DNA of 64,000 bases from CAVUCH01 sp963763095 (GCA_963763095.1 CAVXNR010000030.1:1-64000), one strand, 5' to 3'; shown: positions 1-10,244, counted from the stretch's first letter. Numbers and translations: made by a program. The notes: generated by a model from the sequence alone, not told the origin.

Positions 1-1226
1 GCTGCAGAATGAGGCGGGCCGTCGCAACATCGTCTCTACAACCATGTACACGACCACCGGGTTTGTTTATTCAGTGGACGTCTGGCCGGCAGTAGCCGAA
101 CGAGTGCTCGATATCATCGAGTCGTTACAGGGAAAAATCCACAAGGCCGTGATCCTCGACCTCGACAACACCCTGTGGGGCGGCGTCGTGGCGGACGATG
201 GCCTGGAGAACATCCAGTTAGGAGATCTGGGGATAGGGAAGGCGTTCAGCGAGTTGCAGGCATGGTTGAAACAGCTGAAACAGAGAGGCATTCTGCTTGC
301 GGTGTGCAGCAAGAACTACGAGCCGTGGCCAGGCGGGTCTTCCAGGAACATCCCGACATGATCCTGCGGCTCGATGACGTGGCGGTGTTCGTCGCCAACT
401 GGGGAAACAAGGTCGACAACATACGTCATGTTCAGTCCGTTCTGAATATTGGCTTCGACAGCATGGTCTACCTGGATGACAGCCCATTCGAACGCGCCAT
501 GGTGAAGCAGGCGATTCCGTCGCTGACGGTGCCGGAACTGCCCGAGGACCCTGCGGACTACCTGCAGGTGCTGCGCTCGTTGAACTTGTTCGAGACGGGG
601 AGTGTGTCCGAAACCGACGAGGTCAGGACGCACCAGTATCAGGATGAAAGCCGGCGAGCCATCATCCAGAAGACCTATGACTCCGAGGACGGGTTTCTGG
701 CCAGCCTGGGGATGGTGGCCACGGTGCGGCCGTTCGATGCTTTTCACGTTCCGCGCATAGCACAGCTGAGCCACCGAAGCAACCAGTTCAACCTGCGCAC
801 GGTTCGTTACGCGGAGCGGGACGTCGAACGCATTACGAGCGACCGCGGCTACGTCAGCCGGTACTTCAGCCTGAAGGACGCAGTCGGCGATTACGGCCTC
901 ATCGGCCTCGTGGTTCTCAAGAAGAGCGAAGGTTGTCTCTTCATCGAGAACTGGCTCATGAGCTGCCGTGTGCTGAAGCGAGGCATGGAGGAATTCGTGC
1001 TGAACGCCATCATGCAGGTGGCGCTGGAATGCGGGCTCTCAAAGGTCGTGGCGAGTACATCCCCACGGAGAAGAATCAGCTTGTCAGAGACCACTACGCG
1101 AAGCTGGGTTTCTCAGCCGAAGGCGGCGTATGGGTTATGGAAGCGGATCGGTATACCGAGCGAGCGACCCACATCCGTGTCGCCCCGGAGATCGCCGGGG
1201 CGCGCGAAAGCACGACAGGCGCGTAG
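1..1226 (+). CDS. FkbH-like HAD-IIIC protein, 5' partial, frameshifted
   Basis: Recognised by the HAD motif I DLDNTLWGG (about nt 158-184), then SKN near nt 307 and YLDDSPFERA near nt 470. The C-terminal third reads like the GNAT-type domain of FkbH proteins (PTEKNQLVRDHYAKLGF). Known FkbH proteins dephosphorylate 1,3-bisphosphoglycerate and load the glyceryl group onto an acyl carrier protein; relatives occur in polysaccharide clusters. The frame is open to the left edge, so the N-terminal domain lies outside the window. The reading frame shifts near nt 312-330 and again near nt 1032-1050, with conserved sequence on both sides. The stop is at 1226, converging on the downstream ketoreductase. 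Family is secure, substrate is not. Confidence 0.85.
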
Positions 1227-1240
1227 CGTAGGCTGGAGGC

Positions 1241-2146
1241 TTACGCGAACGGCGGCTCCCCCAGGTTCAAGACTACCTGCTGGCCGGTGATTCCGTCGGA
1301 CCATCCCGACGCCAGGTACAGCATGGCCTGCGCGACTTCGATCGGCGCCAGGTTCCGTCCGTAGTCACGTTCCTCCGCCATCCTCCTCATGATCTCCCCG
1401 GGAATCGAGGAGAGCAGGTCGGTGTCCGTCATTCCCGGCACCACGACGTTCACCTGGATGTTGTCCCTCGCCAGTTCCTTGGCCAGGCTGCGGGTATAAC
1501 CCACGACGGCGCTCTTCGCAGTGATGTACTTGTTCTGGCCCGTGACCGGGTTGTTCACGGTGACGCTGGACACGTTGACGATCTTCCCGGCCCGCTGCCT
1601 CTGGAAGATAGGCACGACTTCACGACAACAGTTGTGCATACCTTTGACGGACACCTCGAACTCGTCGATGAAGTCCTGCCAGCGCAATCGGATGAAGGGC
1701 TTCGGGCGGAACTCCTTCACTGCGTTGTTGACGAGAATGTCGATGCGCCCGTAGGCGTCGAGCACCTGCTCGAAGAGTCGCGTCACCTCTTCTTCGTTCC
1801 GGATATCGCAGCCGAGAGCAACCGCGGTTCCGCCGGCGCTCCGGATGTCGTCCACGATGGCTGCCGCGTCGCGTTCGCCGCGGTAGTAATGGACGACGGT
1901 CAGGGCCCCGTGCATGGCGAACAATTTGGCAGCGGTTTCACCGATGCCGCGGCTCGATCCGGTGATGACGGCCACCTTGCCGCGCACGCCGGTGTCCAGA
2001 TACCGCAGTTTGATCGTGTCGCAGTCGATCATCTGCCGGGGCGGACGGTTGACCAGCACCTTCAGCTGCGCCGACCCGGCTGCCTCTCCGGCCTCGCGAT
2101 AAGAAGCCGAGACGGAGATCGATTCACCGGCAGTGGACACGTTCAC
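1241..2146 (-). CDS. SDR-family 3-ketoacyl reductase (C-terminal part of a MaoC-ketoreductase fusion)
   Basis: NAD(P)-dependent short-chain reductase. The cofactor loop GSSRGIGE is near residue 63, NNA in LVNNAVKEF follows, and the catalytic Ser (NVSSVT) and Tyr-x-x-x-Lys (YITAK) are present, so it should be active. About 50 residues precede the Rossmann domain and end in VLVNRPPRQM, which resembles the last strands of a hot-dog domain. The frame continues from the upstream MaoC gene and is separated from it only by one TAG codon and a few sense codons. I infer one ancestral protein with two hot-dog domains and a ketoreductase. Likely role: processing a carrier-bound acyl chain together with the FkbH-like enzyme. 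The GTG at 2146 is a formal start only. Confidence 0.85.
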   Translation of the reverse strand: MNVSTAGESISVSASYREAGEAAGSAQLKVLVNRPPRQMIDCDTIKLRYLDTGVRGKVAVITGSSRGIGETAAKLFAMHGALTVVHYYRGERDAAAIVDDIRSAGGTAVALGCDIRNEEEVTRLFEQVLDAYGRIDILVNNAVKEFRPKPFIRLRWQDFIDEFEVSVKGMHNCCREVVPIFQRQRAGKIVNVSSVTVNNPVTGQNKYITAKSAVVGYTRSLAKELARDNIQVNVVVPGMTDTDLLSSIPGEIMRRMAEERDYGRNLAPIEVAQAMLYLASGWSDGITGQQVVLNLGEPPFA

Positions 2147-2161
2147 GACAGTTCCGAGGAG

Positions 2162-2860
2162 CTAGCACGGCGTCGCTCGGGACAGGGTCCTCTCGAAGGA
2201 AGCGCTGAACGAGGTGAACGTGCCGTGCCGGCCCGGCAGCCTCATGCCGGCCAGGGTGGACAGGAGAAGGCACGCGGCGAGGTTTCCGCAAAACCTGTAG
2301 TCGTCGCGGTCCAGAGCGGGGCCGAACAAAGAGGTCTGGAACAGGGACAGGACGCCGGGATCCAGCGAAAACGCGAGGGTCTCCGATTGCCTCTCGATCT
2401 CATCGATCAAGTAGGCGCATTCCGACACGTCCTCCGTGAGCAGCGAGGGCCGGCTGGCGCGGGACGCCGTTGGCTCGCCCTCTCTCTTCGTCAGCCGAAA
2501 CGTGCCAGTGGCGTCGATAAGGTGCTCGCCGTCGGTCTCACCGGTCCATCGGGCCCGAAGGGTCGAGACGCCGTTCTCCACGGCACCGGCTTCTAACTCG
2601 AGACGAAGAGCGACCCCGGTGAAGACCGGCGCCAGGAACCGCACCGTGAACGCCGAGAAGGTCACGGACGATTCCGGGAACGCATCCTCGAGGCACACGA
2701 GAAAGCTGAACGGCAGCATGCCGTGCACCACCGGCTGCCGGAACCGGGACTTTCGCGCGACCTCCTCGTTGAGGTGCATGGCGTTCCGGTCGCCGGTCAG
2801 GCTGGCAAAGCATTCAGCCATCTCCCGAGTGATCGTGAACGACCTGGTAATTCGCTTCAC
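2162..2860 (-). CDS. MaoC-like hot-dog hydratase domain protein
   Basis: Residues 8-110 show a MaoC/R-hydratase domain: TGDRNAMHLNEE carries the Asp/His hydratase signature, and VVHGMLPFSF is the usual following helix. The second half (about 120-230) looks like the first strands of a second hot-dog repeat and stops at TAG in SRATPC. The sequence on the other side of the TAG completes that repeat and runs into the ketoreductase. Known relatives hydrate or dehydrate acyl thioesters. ATG at 2860 is the best start; upstream is a 300-nt divergent intergenic region. Either the protein truly ends here or the stop is an error or mutation. Confidence 0.75.
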   Translation of the reverse strand: MKRITRSFTITREMAECFASLTGDRNAMHLNEEVARKSRFRQPVVHGMLPFSFLVCLEDAFPESSVTFSAFTVRFLAPVFTGVALRLELEAGAVENGVSTLRARWTGETDGEHLIDATGTFRLTKREGEPTASRASRPSLLTEDVSECAYLIDEIERQSETLAFSLDPGVLSLFQTSLFGPALDRDDYRFCGNLAACLLLSTLAGMRLPGRHGTFTSFSASFERTLSRATPC

Positions 2861-3186
2861 GTTCGGTAGTCTAGTCGTCGCCCGCTACGGCATCAATCAA
2901 CGTCCGCCGCGCCGTCCGGCCGTTCCCTCGGTGTGGCACGGCTTCCGCGCGACAAGAAGATGAGCTTTCGGAATTCCTGTTTCACGTCGACTAATCGTGC
3001 GCTGTCACCGAACAAGCGAATGGCCGCGCTTGCGCGCGCTCGGTCGGATTGAGTATGAGTCATCGCAAGTATCGCGGGGCCACCGCCCGACCGAGCCGCG
3101 GTATCAGAGTTGCTTTATAAAGCCGGCGCGTGTGACCTGCCCCGTCTTATGAATTCCGCATGGGCCGCGGATCGGAGAACGTTGCC
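2861..3186. promoter_or_regulatory. Divergent intergenic region with two inverted repeats
   Basis: This gap separates the leftward MaoC gene from the rightward SGNH gene, so it must hold both promoters. It contains a perfect 10-nt inverted repeat, GCTCGGTCGG at 3038-3047 and CCGACCGAGC at 3087-3096, and a 12-nt palindrome GCTTTATAAAGC at 3112-3123. These may be operator-like sites. I could not assign -35/-10 boxes with confidence. A GGAGA at about 3175 precedes the ATG at 3187. Confidence 0.4.
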
Positions 3187-5273
3187 ATGTTGACCATCAC
3201 CCCAGCGGGGCGTCGACGTCTGGTTACAGTCTGCGTCTCGCTGCTGCTTGGCATCACGTGCGCCGCAGCGGTCACCGCCGCGCTCGGCGACATCTTTTCG
3301 ATCGTCACGCCGGCGCGAATCATGCCGGTCGGCGACAGCATTACCCGCGGCACCGGCTCGGGCTGGGGTGAAGGCTTTCGGCTCCCCCTGGTGCAGCGCA
3401 TGATCGTCGGACGGTACACGTCAGACTTCGTCGGCGCCGCGAACCACGGGCCGCCGTGGCTCTACGATCGCAATCACGACGGATTCGGCGGCTACGGCAT
3501 CGACGACATCACCAACCGTATTGCGGCCGACCTGAACACGCATCGTCCGGACTACGTGCTCCTGATGATCGGGTCCAACGACATCCAGTGGGAATGGCAC
3601 CTGGACACGGCGCCTGACCGGTTGAGCGCGCTCATCGATCTCATCACCCAGACGCGCCCAACCGCGAACGTGCTGGTGGCGTCGATTACCCCGCTCATGG
3701 ATCCGGTGATGGACGCGAATGCCCGCCTCTACAATGCGGCGATTCCGGGCATCGTTCAGGCAAAGGCCGATGCCGGCAAGCGCGTGTCGTTTGTCGACAT
3801 GTACCCGGTGCTCACGATGAACGACTGGTCGACAACGTCCATCCGAACGACGCCGGTTACGCCAAGCTGGCTGCCGCCTGGGCGGACGCAGTTGCGCGGG
3901 TTCGACCGGCACCGCCCGCTGTATCCGCGCGCAATTGCCCGTGCAGCATCTGGGGTGCAGGCGATGCCCCCGCCACCCCGCAGGTGGCGACAACGACGGC
4001 GGCCGAAGTTGGCGTGAAGTTCAGCACGGAGAAGGCAGGCTTCATCACCGCCGTGCGTTTCTACAAGGGTCCTGACAACGCGGGCCCGCACGAGGCCCGA
4101 TTGTGGAAGGCGATCAGCGACGGGTCGACGTATACGACCAGCTCGACGACGATGACAGGCACGTTGCTGGCGAACGGTACCGTGACGAGCGGCGCCAGCA
4201 GCGGCTGGCAGGAGGTGGTGTTCGCGGCGCCAGTGCCGGTGCAGGCCCACACCCTGTATTTCGCCACCTACTACGCTCCCTTCGGCCGGTACGCCGCCGA
4301 CGTGGGCTACTTCCGCGATCGGGAGATCGTGAATTCGCCGCTGCGTCTGCCATCGCAGGGCTCGATCGACGGCAACGGCTTCATCCGTGCCGGCAGCCCG
4401 GGACTGCCGCAGCCCTCTCCGCAGGGGGACACGAATTACTGGGTGGACGTGGTGTTCGTCCCGGCGTCGCCCGTGGCCACTACGGTTACTGCCACGGCTG
4501 TGTCGGCAAGCCGGATTGATTTGTCCTGGAGCGCCGTCACGGACGCCACGGGCTATCGGGTGGAGCGTTCACCGGACGGCACAACGTGGAGTCCGCTGAG
4601 CACCGTCGCGAGCGCGGTGACGTCGTATAGCGACACGGGACTTGCCGCTGCGACAACCTACTACTATCGCATCGTCGCGATCTCGAACGGCACCGAGTCC
4701 GCGCCGTCCGCGCCAGCGAGCGCGACGACCGCGTCGGTGGCGCCGGCCGCCCCCCGTCTATCACCCGCCCCCACCACACAAATCAACGTGGCCTGGAGCG
4801 GTGTGTCCAACGCACCGGCTATCCTCGCGGTCGCCAGACAACACATCGTGGAGCGATTACCACCACCAGCGCCGGCGTCACGACTTACAGCGGCCTTCGC
4901 CCTCCACTATTCTCCCGTGGCCACCATCCCTGCGCCTCCCGACTCGCCGGTCCCGCGCCCCCACTACGGGGATGTGACCGCGCCTACGACTCCCACCGGG
5001 CTGAAGGCCGCCTCCGCGAAAGGCAAGGTGAACCTCTCGTGGACAGGTTCCACCGATGCGGGTGGCAGCGGTCTCGCCGGCTACCGGGTCTGGCGCAGTA
5101 CCAGCGGAACGGCGGGCGTCTTCGCGTTGATCGGCACGACTGCCGCCACTTCCACGTCCTATACGGACGGGAGCGTAACGGGCAAGACGGACTACTGGTA
5201 TCGAGTCACGGCTTTCGATGGCCGGGGGAACCAGAGTCAGCCGTCCAACACGATTGCGGCAAGACCCAAATAG
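3187..5273 (+). CDS. Secreted SGNH hydrolase with DUF4082 and fibronectin III domains (frameshifted)
   Basis: Order of domains: an N-terminal hydrophobic signal or anchor (about residues 9-34), an SGNH/GDSL hydrolase (block I MPVGDSIT, block III IGSND), a DUF4082 domain (GVKFSTEKAGFITAVRFYKG to the GWQEV...YFATYY region) and fibronectin type III repeats to the end. The last catalytic block, DxxHPND, is read only after a frame change near nt 3830, where the first frame gives TSIRTT and the next gives NVHPNDAGYAKLA. The middle FnIII copy (4740-4960) is poorly conserved and may hide compensating indels. ATG 3187 is preferred over 3160 because GGAGA lies about 9 nt upstream. Family knowledge suggests an exported esterase or deacylase acting on surface glycan; the DUF4082 function is unknown. 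Confidence 0.75.
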
Positions 5274-5359
5274 CGCGTTCGCGACGTGAAGACCCGATCG
5301 CTTGTGATTGCGGAACCCTGCCAGGTCAGCAGACGAGGGCCGCAGCGGCAGTCACGGTG

Positions 5360-6160
5360 ATGGGGTCTCGCGCCGGAGCACTGGCAGAAGTCCTCCACTC
5401 GTGGTATCGGCGTCTTCCGGCACCTTTGCGGAGCCGGATCCGGACCGGGTTGCTGCGTGTCCCCGCTGTTGCCCGGCTGATGCCGGCCGCAGAGCGCCCC
5501 TGGCCGCCGGGCACGGTGCAGTGGGGCAGCCTGCGCCGGACCATCCCGTTCAGCCGCGCGTGGGGGTACGACCGCGGTACCCCGATCGACCGCGTCTATA
5601 TCGAGGCGTTCCTGGCACAGCATGCCGCCGATGTCCGCGGCGCCTGCCTCGAAGTGCTGAACGCCGACTACACGAATCGCTTCGGTGGGACGCGGGTCAC
5701 CCGGCGGGACGTCCTCGACATCGATCCGGCCAACACTCTCGCGACAATCGTGGCGGACCTCGGAGAAGCGGACTCGCTTCCGCCGCATAAATTCGATTGC
5801 GTCGTCTTCACGCAGACGCTCCACCTCGTGCCCGACATGCGCACCGCGCTGGCGAACGTCTGGCGCTCGCTCGCGCCGGGCGGCATACTGCTGCTGACGG
5901 TTCCCGCGCTCGGTCGTCACGACACTCGCAAGGGATCGCATCACGACCGGTGGCGCGTCACCAGCACCGGCCTCGAGTGGCTGCTATCTGGACTGCCTGG
6001 TGCCGAGGCGACCACGTCCACGTACGGCAACCTGGTCACGTGCACGGCGTTTCTTTATGGTCTCGCCGCTGAAGAACTGAGCCCCGAGGAACTGCAGGTG
6101 AACGATGCGCAATATCCGCTGATCGTCGCCACCCGCGTCCACAAGGGACCAGGCCTGTGA
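5360..6160 (+). CDS. SAM-dependent class I methyltransferase
   Basis: About 266 residues. A Rossmann-type core is visible in VLDIDPANTLATIVADL, FDCVVFTQTLHLV and LAPGGILLLTVPA, matching motifs II to post-III of class I methyltransferases. The motif I region reads CLEVLNADYTNRFGG, an unusual form without the GxGxG loop but typical of sugar-cluster methyltransferases with YTxRFGG. The stop overlaps the GTG start of the deacetylase by 4 nt, so the two are probably translated together. Likely role: methylating a sugar or modifying a nucleotide-sugar precursor; substrate unknown. Confidence 0.75.
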   Translation: MGSRAGALAEVLHSWYRRLPAPLRSRIRTGLLRVPAVARLMPAAERPWPPGTVQWGSLRRTIPFSRAWGYDRGTPIDRVYIEAFLAQHAADVRGACLEVLNADYTNRFGGTRVTRRDVLDIDPANTLATIVADLGEADSLPPHKFDCVVFTQTLHLVPDMRTALANVWRSLAPGGILLLTVPALGRHDTRKGSHHDRWRVTSTGLEWLLSGLPGAEATTSTYGNLVTCTAFLYGLAAEELSPEELQVNDAQYPLIVATRVHKGPGL

Positions 6161-7068
6161 GCACCGGCGGAGCGCTCGTCCTGCTCTATCACCGCGTGGC
6201 GCACCTGGAACGGGATCCACACGGGCTCGCCGTGCGACCGGACCGGTTCGCGCAACAGTGCGAGATTCTGCGGCGGCGCCCGGTCGTTCACCTGGGCGAG
6301 ATAGACCGATCCAGGCGGCAAGTGGCGATCACGTTCGACGATGGCTACGCAGACAATGCGAGAGAGGCGCGTGGCATTCTGGCCGCTGCCGGACTGCCCG
6401 CGACGTTCTTCGTCACCACCGGACGAGTGGGGCAAGGCGGGGAGGCCTGGTGGGACCGCCTCGAGCACACCATGCTCGGTTGCGAGACGCCGGCGAACAG
6501 CATCGAGCTGGAGATCGAAGGCCGCCCCTTCTGGGCCGACATCCGGTCATCGACAGCGCGCGCGCGTGCTCACCTCGCGCTGTTCTGGCGGTTGCGGCCG
6601 TTACGGCCGGCTGCGATCGAGTCGGTGCTTGCGCAGGTGCAGACGCAGCTCGGCGTGCACGACGTAAACCGCGAAACCCACCGATGGATGACCGTCGAGG
6701 AACTCCAGGAGCTCTCGACGAGCGATGGCGTGGAAATCGGCGCACACACCATCAGCCATCCGTTCCTCCCGGCGCTCGCGCCCGCTGAGCAGTGGGAGGA
6801 GATCGACGGAAGCCGCGCATCGCTCGAGCGGTTGATGGGCGCGCGCGCGCGCCTGTTCTCGTATCCGTACGGCGGCCCCGATGCATTCGACAGCGTCACC
6901 ACCAAGCTGGTGCGCGACGCAGGCTACACCATGGCCTGCACCGCCACCGGAGGGCTGGCGCGCGCCGAGTGCGATTCGCTTCAGATTCCCCGGAATGTCG
7001 TTGGCGACTGGGACGCTGAACGGTTCGAGCGATGGCTGGATCACTGGCTCGGCGACGCGTCGATCTGA
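6157..7068 (+). CDS. Polysaccharide deacetylase (NodB domain)
   Basis: 303 residues, GTG start overlapping the methyltransferase stop. NodB motifs: LVLLYHRV at the N-terminus, catalytic TFDDGYADN near residue 54, HTISHPFL (metal-binding HxxxH) near residue 194, and the YPYGG loop near residue 229. There is no signal peptide, so it probably acts on cytoplasmic or undecaprenol-linked glycan, as for other exopolysaccharide-cluster deacetylases. It is intact, and the next gene starts 12 nt later, suggesting an operon. Confidence 0.85.
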   Translation: MSTGGALVLLYHRVAHLERDPHGLAVRPDRFAQQCEILRRRPVVHLGEIDRSRRQVAITFDDGYADNAREARGILAAAGLPATFFVTTGRVGQGGEAWWDRLEHTMLGCETPANSIELEIEGRPFWADIRSSTARARAHLALFWRLRPLRPAAIESVLAQVQTQLGVHDVNRETHRWMTVEELQELSTSDGVEIGAHTISHPFLPALAPAEQWEEIDGSRASLERLMGARARLFSYPYGGPDAFDSVTTKLVRDAGYTMACTATGGLARAECDSLQIPRNVVGDWDAERFERWLDHWLGDASI

Positions 7069-7080
7069 AGGATCTGGCTC

Positions 7081-8797
7081 ATGTCGCTCGCCACGAAACA
7101 CCTGAACGCCGCGCTCATCTTCCTGGGAGCCGCGGCGCTCGCCGTGTGTGTGGCATCTCCTGCAATCCTTCAGTACCGAACCTTGCGCTTCGACCGGGAG
7201 TACCGGGAGTTCCGGATAGAGGCGCGCAACTGGGTGCGGAATCCTTTCGCGAAGATCGAACCACCGCCCATCGTTGTCGAAGATGCGATTGACACGAATC
7301 TTCTTCGCCTTCGCCGGCGGGTCTTTCACGCCGCGCGAGTCGAGCCGTCGATCCTTCTGGGGGCGGACGGATACCTGCCAGGCGGGGCTGCCATGGCCGT
7401 TCGAGGCTCACGTGCTTTGATTGCGACCCGGCGCGGTACCTTCTACGAGGTGGACTTCGCCGGCGCTCGAGAGCAGATTCGAAAGACCTCGCTCGTGTTG
7501 GATACCGGCTACGACGCCCTGCGGCAGTTCGGCGCCGACCGGCAGGCGACCGACGATGAGGGTACGGGCGGCCTGCGCTATGCAAACGTCACCGGTCTCC
7601 TGTTTCTGACCGATCGCGATGCCCTTGCAGCCGCCTACACTCACTGGAACAGCGAGCGAAAGTGCATCAGCAGCCGGGTCGCGCTGCTGGATTTGCGTGA
7701 TGACTGGCGGGAAGGCCATGGGCGCTGGCAGGACGTGTTCGAGTCTACGCCGTGCCTCTCATATCGATGACGGATTCAGAGGCAATCAGGCGGGCGGCCG
7801 GCTGGTCGAAGTGGGCCCGGGCACAATCCTTCTTGCGGTTGGTGATTTCGGGCACGACGGAGTGACATATAGATCGCTGGTCGAGGACCCGACAACGAGC
7901 TACGGCAAGGTCATCGAGCTCCACCTCGGTACGCGCCACAGCCGGGTGGTGTCAACCGGCCTGCGAAATCCCGAAGGGCTGGCTGTCGACGCGCAGGGCG
8001 GCGTGTGGTCGACGGAGCACGGCCCCCGGGGTGGAGATGAGCTGAACCTGATTCGCCCCGGCAGGGATTACGGCTGGCCGCACGTCAGCTACGGGACAGG
8101 GTACGGTCGGCACGTCTGGCCCCTTTCGCGCCGGCAGGGCCACCACGAGGGCTACGAGGAACCGGTGTATGCGTGGACGCCGTCGATTGGCGTCAGCAAT
8201 CTCATCGAGGTGCGACACTTCGCGCCCGAGTGGGACGGTGATCTGCTCGTGCTGTCGCTCCGCGGGCGGCGGTTGAGCCGTCTGCGTCTCAGTGGCGAAC
8301 GTGTCCGGCTCGAAGAGCCGATCTCCATGAGCGAGCGGCTGCGCGACATCGGCCAACTCGACGACGGCAGAATTGTGCTGTGGACCGACTCGGCAAGGCT
8401 CGTCGTTCTCTCCGTCGACCGGAGCGAGTCCAGTGTCGAGACGCTTTTCGCCGCGGCATCTCCCCGGGCGCGTTCGGTTCTCGAAACGTGTGCCGAATGC
8501 CACAGCTTCGATGACAGCGCCCCGACCGATGGGCGAATCAGCCTGTGGGGCATCAACGGCCGCCGATTCGCAGCCGGCGAACCCGGTCTGTATTCGGATG
8601 CCCTCAAGAATGCGTCAGGAAGGTGGAATCGCGGTACCCTCGACAAGTACCTTCAGAACCCTCAGCGGATGATACCAGGCACGACGATGCCGTACCCAGG
8701 CATCGCAGACAGTGGTGTGAGAGCGGAAGTTGTGGAAGCGCTCAGCCGCCTCGAGGAACGCAAAAATCAGGACAGCCATCCAACCGTGCAGCGGTAA
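7081..8797 (+). CDS. PQQ-dependent sugar dehydrogenase-like protein with C-terminal cytochrome c (frameshifted)
   Basis: An N-terminal membrane segment (ALIFLGAAALAVCVASPAIL) is followed by a six-bladed propeller of the soluble glucose/sorbosone dehydrogenase type: GLRNPEGLAVDAQGG, STEHGPRGGDELN and GRDYGWP are family hallmarks. The last about 110 residues hold a class I cytochrome c with CAECH and a candidate axial Met in GTTMPYPG. The frame changes around nt 7745-7775 between blades. Known relatives oxidise aldoses in the periplasm and pass electrons to haem. Finding one between a deacetylase and capsule genes suggests oxidation of a surface sugar, but that is inference. Confidence 0.75.
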
Positions 8798-8809
8798 TCG
8801 TACGGCACG

Positions 8810-10216
8810 TCATCGCATCCAGCGTGTCAGCTTCCGCACCCCTTGCCGCAGAAGCGACCGGCGCGGCGCTCGCCGCAACCCGCACGCGCCGAGGGCGCGA
8901 GACACAGGGCCGTCGACATGCATCCTCGAGGGTGGAACTGACCCGGTCAGCAGCCGTTCCAACGCCCAATGGCTGTCATTGCGAGAGAAGTGGGAGAGGA
9001 GCTCGAGCTTCGCCGGATCGAAATGGTAAGCGTAAGGAGCGGGCACGAGGTAGTGATCCAGCAAGTGGAGGACGAACTGCCGCAGGACGTCTGGTTTCGG
9101 TACGTGGCACTCTTTCGCCGCCACGGTCCGCAAGCGCTCGGCCGCTGCGGACTGATCTGGTGCGTCAAGCGTCAGCTCTGGATGCGTGTACTTGGCCCGT
9201 TCGAGCGCGATGGTCGGCTTGCCGTAGCACAGGGCCTCGAACCCAAGCGTGGAGTTGCGGACCGCGACACAGTCGGCGGCCTCAATGAGCGTGTGTGGGT
9301 GTATGTCCGACACCACCGTCCCGCGAGTGCCGATGATGTCACGCAGGCGCCCCTCGTTCTTCTCGGCGTCGAGCGGATGCGTCTTGATCACGATTCGAGC
9401 GCCTGGAAGAGAGGCGACGCTCTCGATCAGAAATCTGATGGCGGACTCGTTCGAGCGAAACCGCCGGGCGCCGATGACGACATTCGTATCCCAATCGACC
9501 TGGCAGCCGTAGAGAAGCAGGAAAGTACCAGCCTCACCCAGCAGTCGCTGCCGCACCTCGCTGGCCGACTCCAGCGTCTGCGAAACCATCGTCGCTTTGC
9601 GGGAGGTGTAGTCGAGGAGGAATGCGTCTGCCCTGGCCGCATCAGTGGGAACCTGCGGGGCCGGGTCGAAGCTGCGGCCCAACAGGTCCGTGGTGCTGGG
9701 TGAGAGCACTCCCACATCGACGAATATCGTGCCCGGGACCCATCCGATTTCGCTGGTCAGGAACAGCTGGCCCGTTGCGGCGCAGGCCGCGGAAACGGCG
9801 CTGTACGGCAGATACCGGCCATTCCAGAGGAAGACCGCGGCCGGCGAGAAGCGCTGGATCAGCGCGAGCGTCGCTTGGTACCACAGGTCCGCCAGCCGCG
9901 GCACTCGCTCCGCCGTCCTGACCGAAGTGAGCGTATACCGGTAGTTGTCCTTGAACAGGTCGGGCTGTTCGAACACGGCGCGTTCGAACACGCAGAGGGC
10001 ATCGAGCTGTTCTGGAGCGGACGTCACATCACGGGTGTCGACGAGGCGCTCGATGACTGGAATCGGGTTGATAGATTCATGCGCCCACTGCGCGGGGCCG
10101 TCGAGCATGACCCAGACCGGACGAAATCCGCACGACGCGAGGCGCTCGGCGAGAGGTCGGTAGAAGCGCAGGTAGTACTTCTCGCAGACGATCAGGAGGG
10201 TCCGATTGCGTCCCAT
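8810..10216 (-). CDS. Capsule polysaccharide protein of the KpsC/KpsS fold
   Basis: 468 residues, intact, no signal peptide. The C-terminal half has IVIKTHPLDAEKN, then VVSDIHPHTLIEAADCVAVRNSTLGFEAL and YGKPTIAL, the pattern of the Capsule_synth (KpsC/KpsS) family. In characterised members these add beta-Kdo residues to lyso-phosphatidylglycerol to make the capsule anchor. The N-terminal part is divergent, so it may be another transferase of that fold. It lies at the promoter-distal end of a minus-strand set with the Wzt/Wzm exporter, consistent with an ABC-exported polysaccharide. It converges with the dehydrogenase, 12 nt apart. Confidence 0.7.
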   Translation of the reverse strand: MGRNRTLLIVCEKYYLRFYRPLAERLASCGFRPVWVMLDGPAQWAHESINPIPVIERLVDTRDVTSAPEQLDALCVFERAVFEQPDLFKDNYRYTLTSVRTAERVPRLADLWYQATLALIQRFSPAAVFLWNGRYLPYSAVSAACAATGQLFLTSEIGWVPGTIFVDVGVLSPSTTDLLGRSFDPAPQVPTDAARADAFLLDYTSRKATMVSQTLESASEVRQRLLGEAGTFLLLYGCQVDWDTNVVIGARRFRSNESAIRFLIESVASLPGARIVIKTHPLDAEKNEGRLRDIIGTRGTVVSDIHPHTLIEAADCVAVRNSTLGFEALCYGKPTIALERAKYTHPELTLDAPDQSAAAERLRTVAAKECHVPKPDVLRQFVLHLLDHYLVPAPYAYHFDPAKLELLSHFSRNDSHWALERLLTGSVPPSRMHVDGPVSRALGACGLRRAPRRSLLRQGVRKLTRWMR

Positions 10217-10244
10217 GTGAACCTCACCAGATCATCCCTCGTGC

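Noticed and set aside
1634..2596. 320-residue frame on the plus strand
   Set aside because: Antisense to the SDR and MaoC genes and without domain features.
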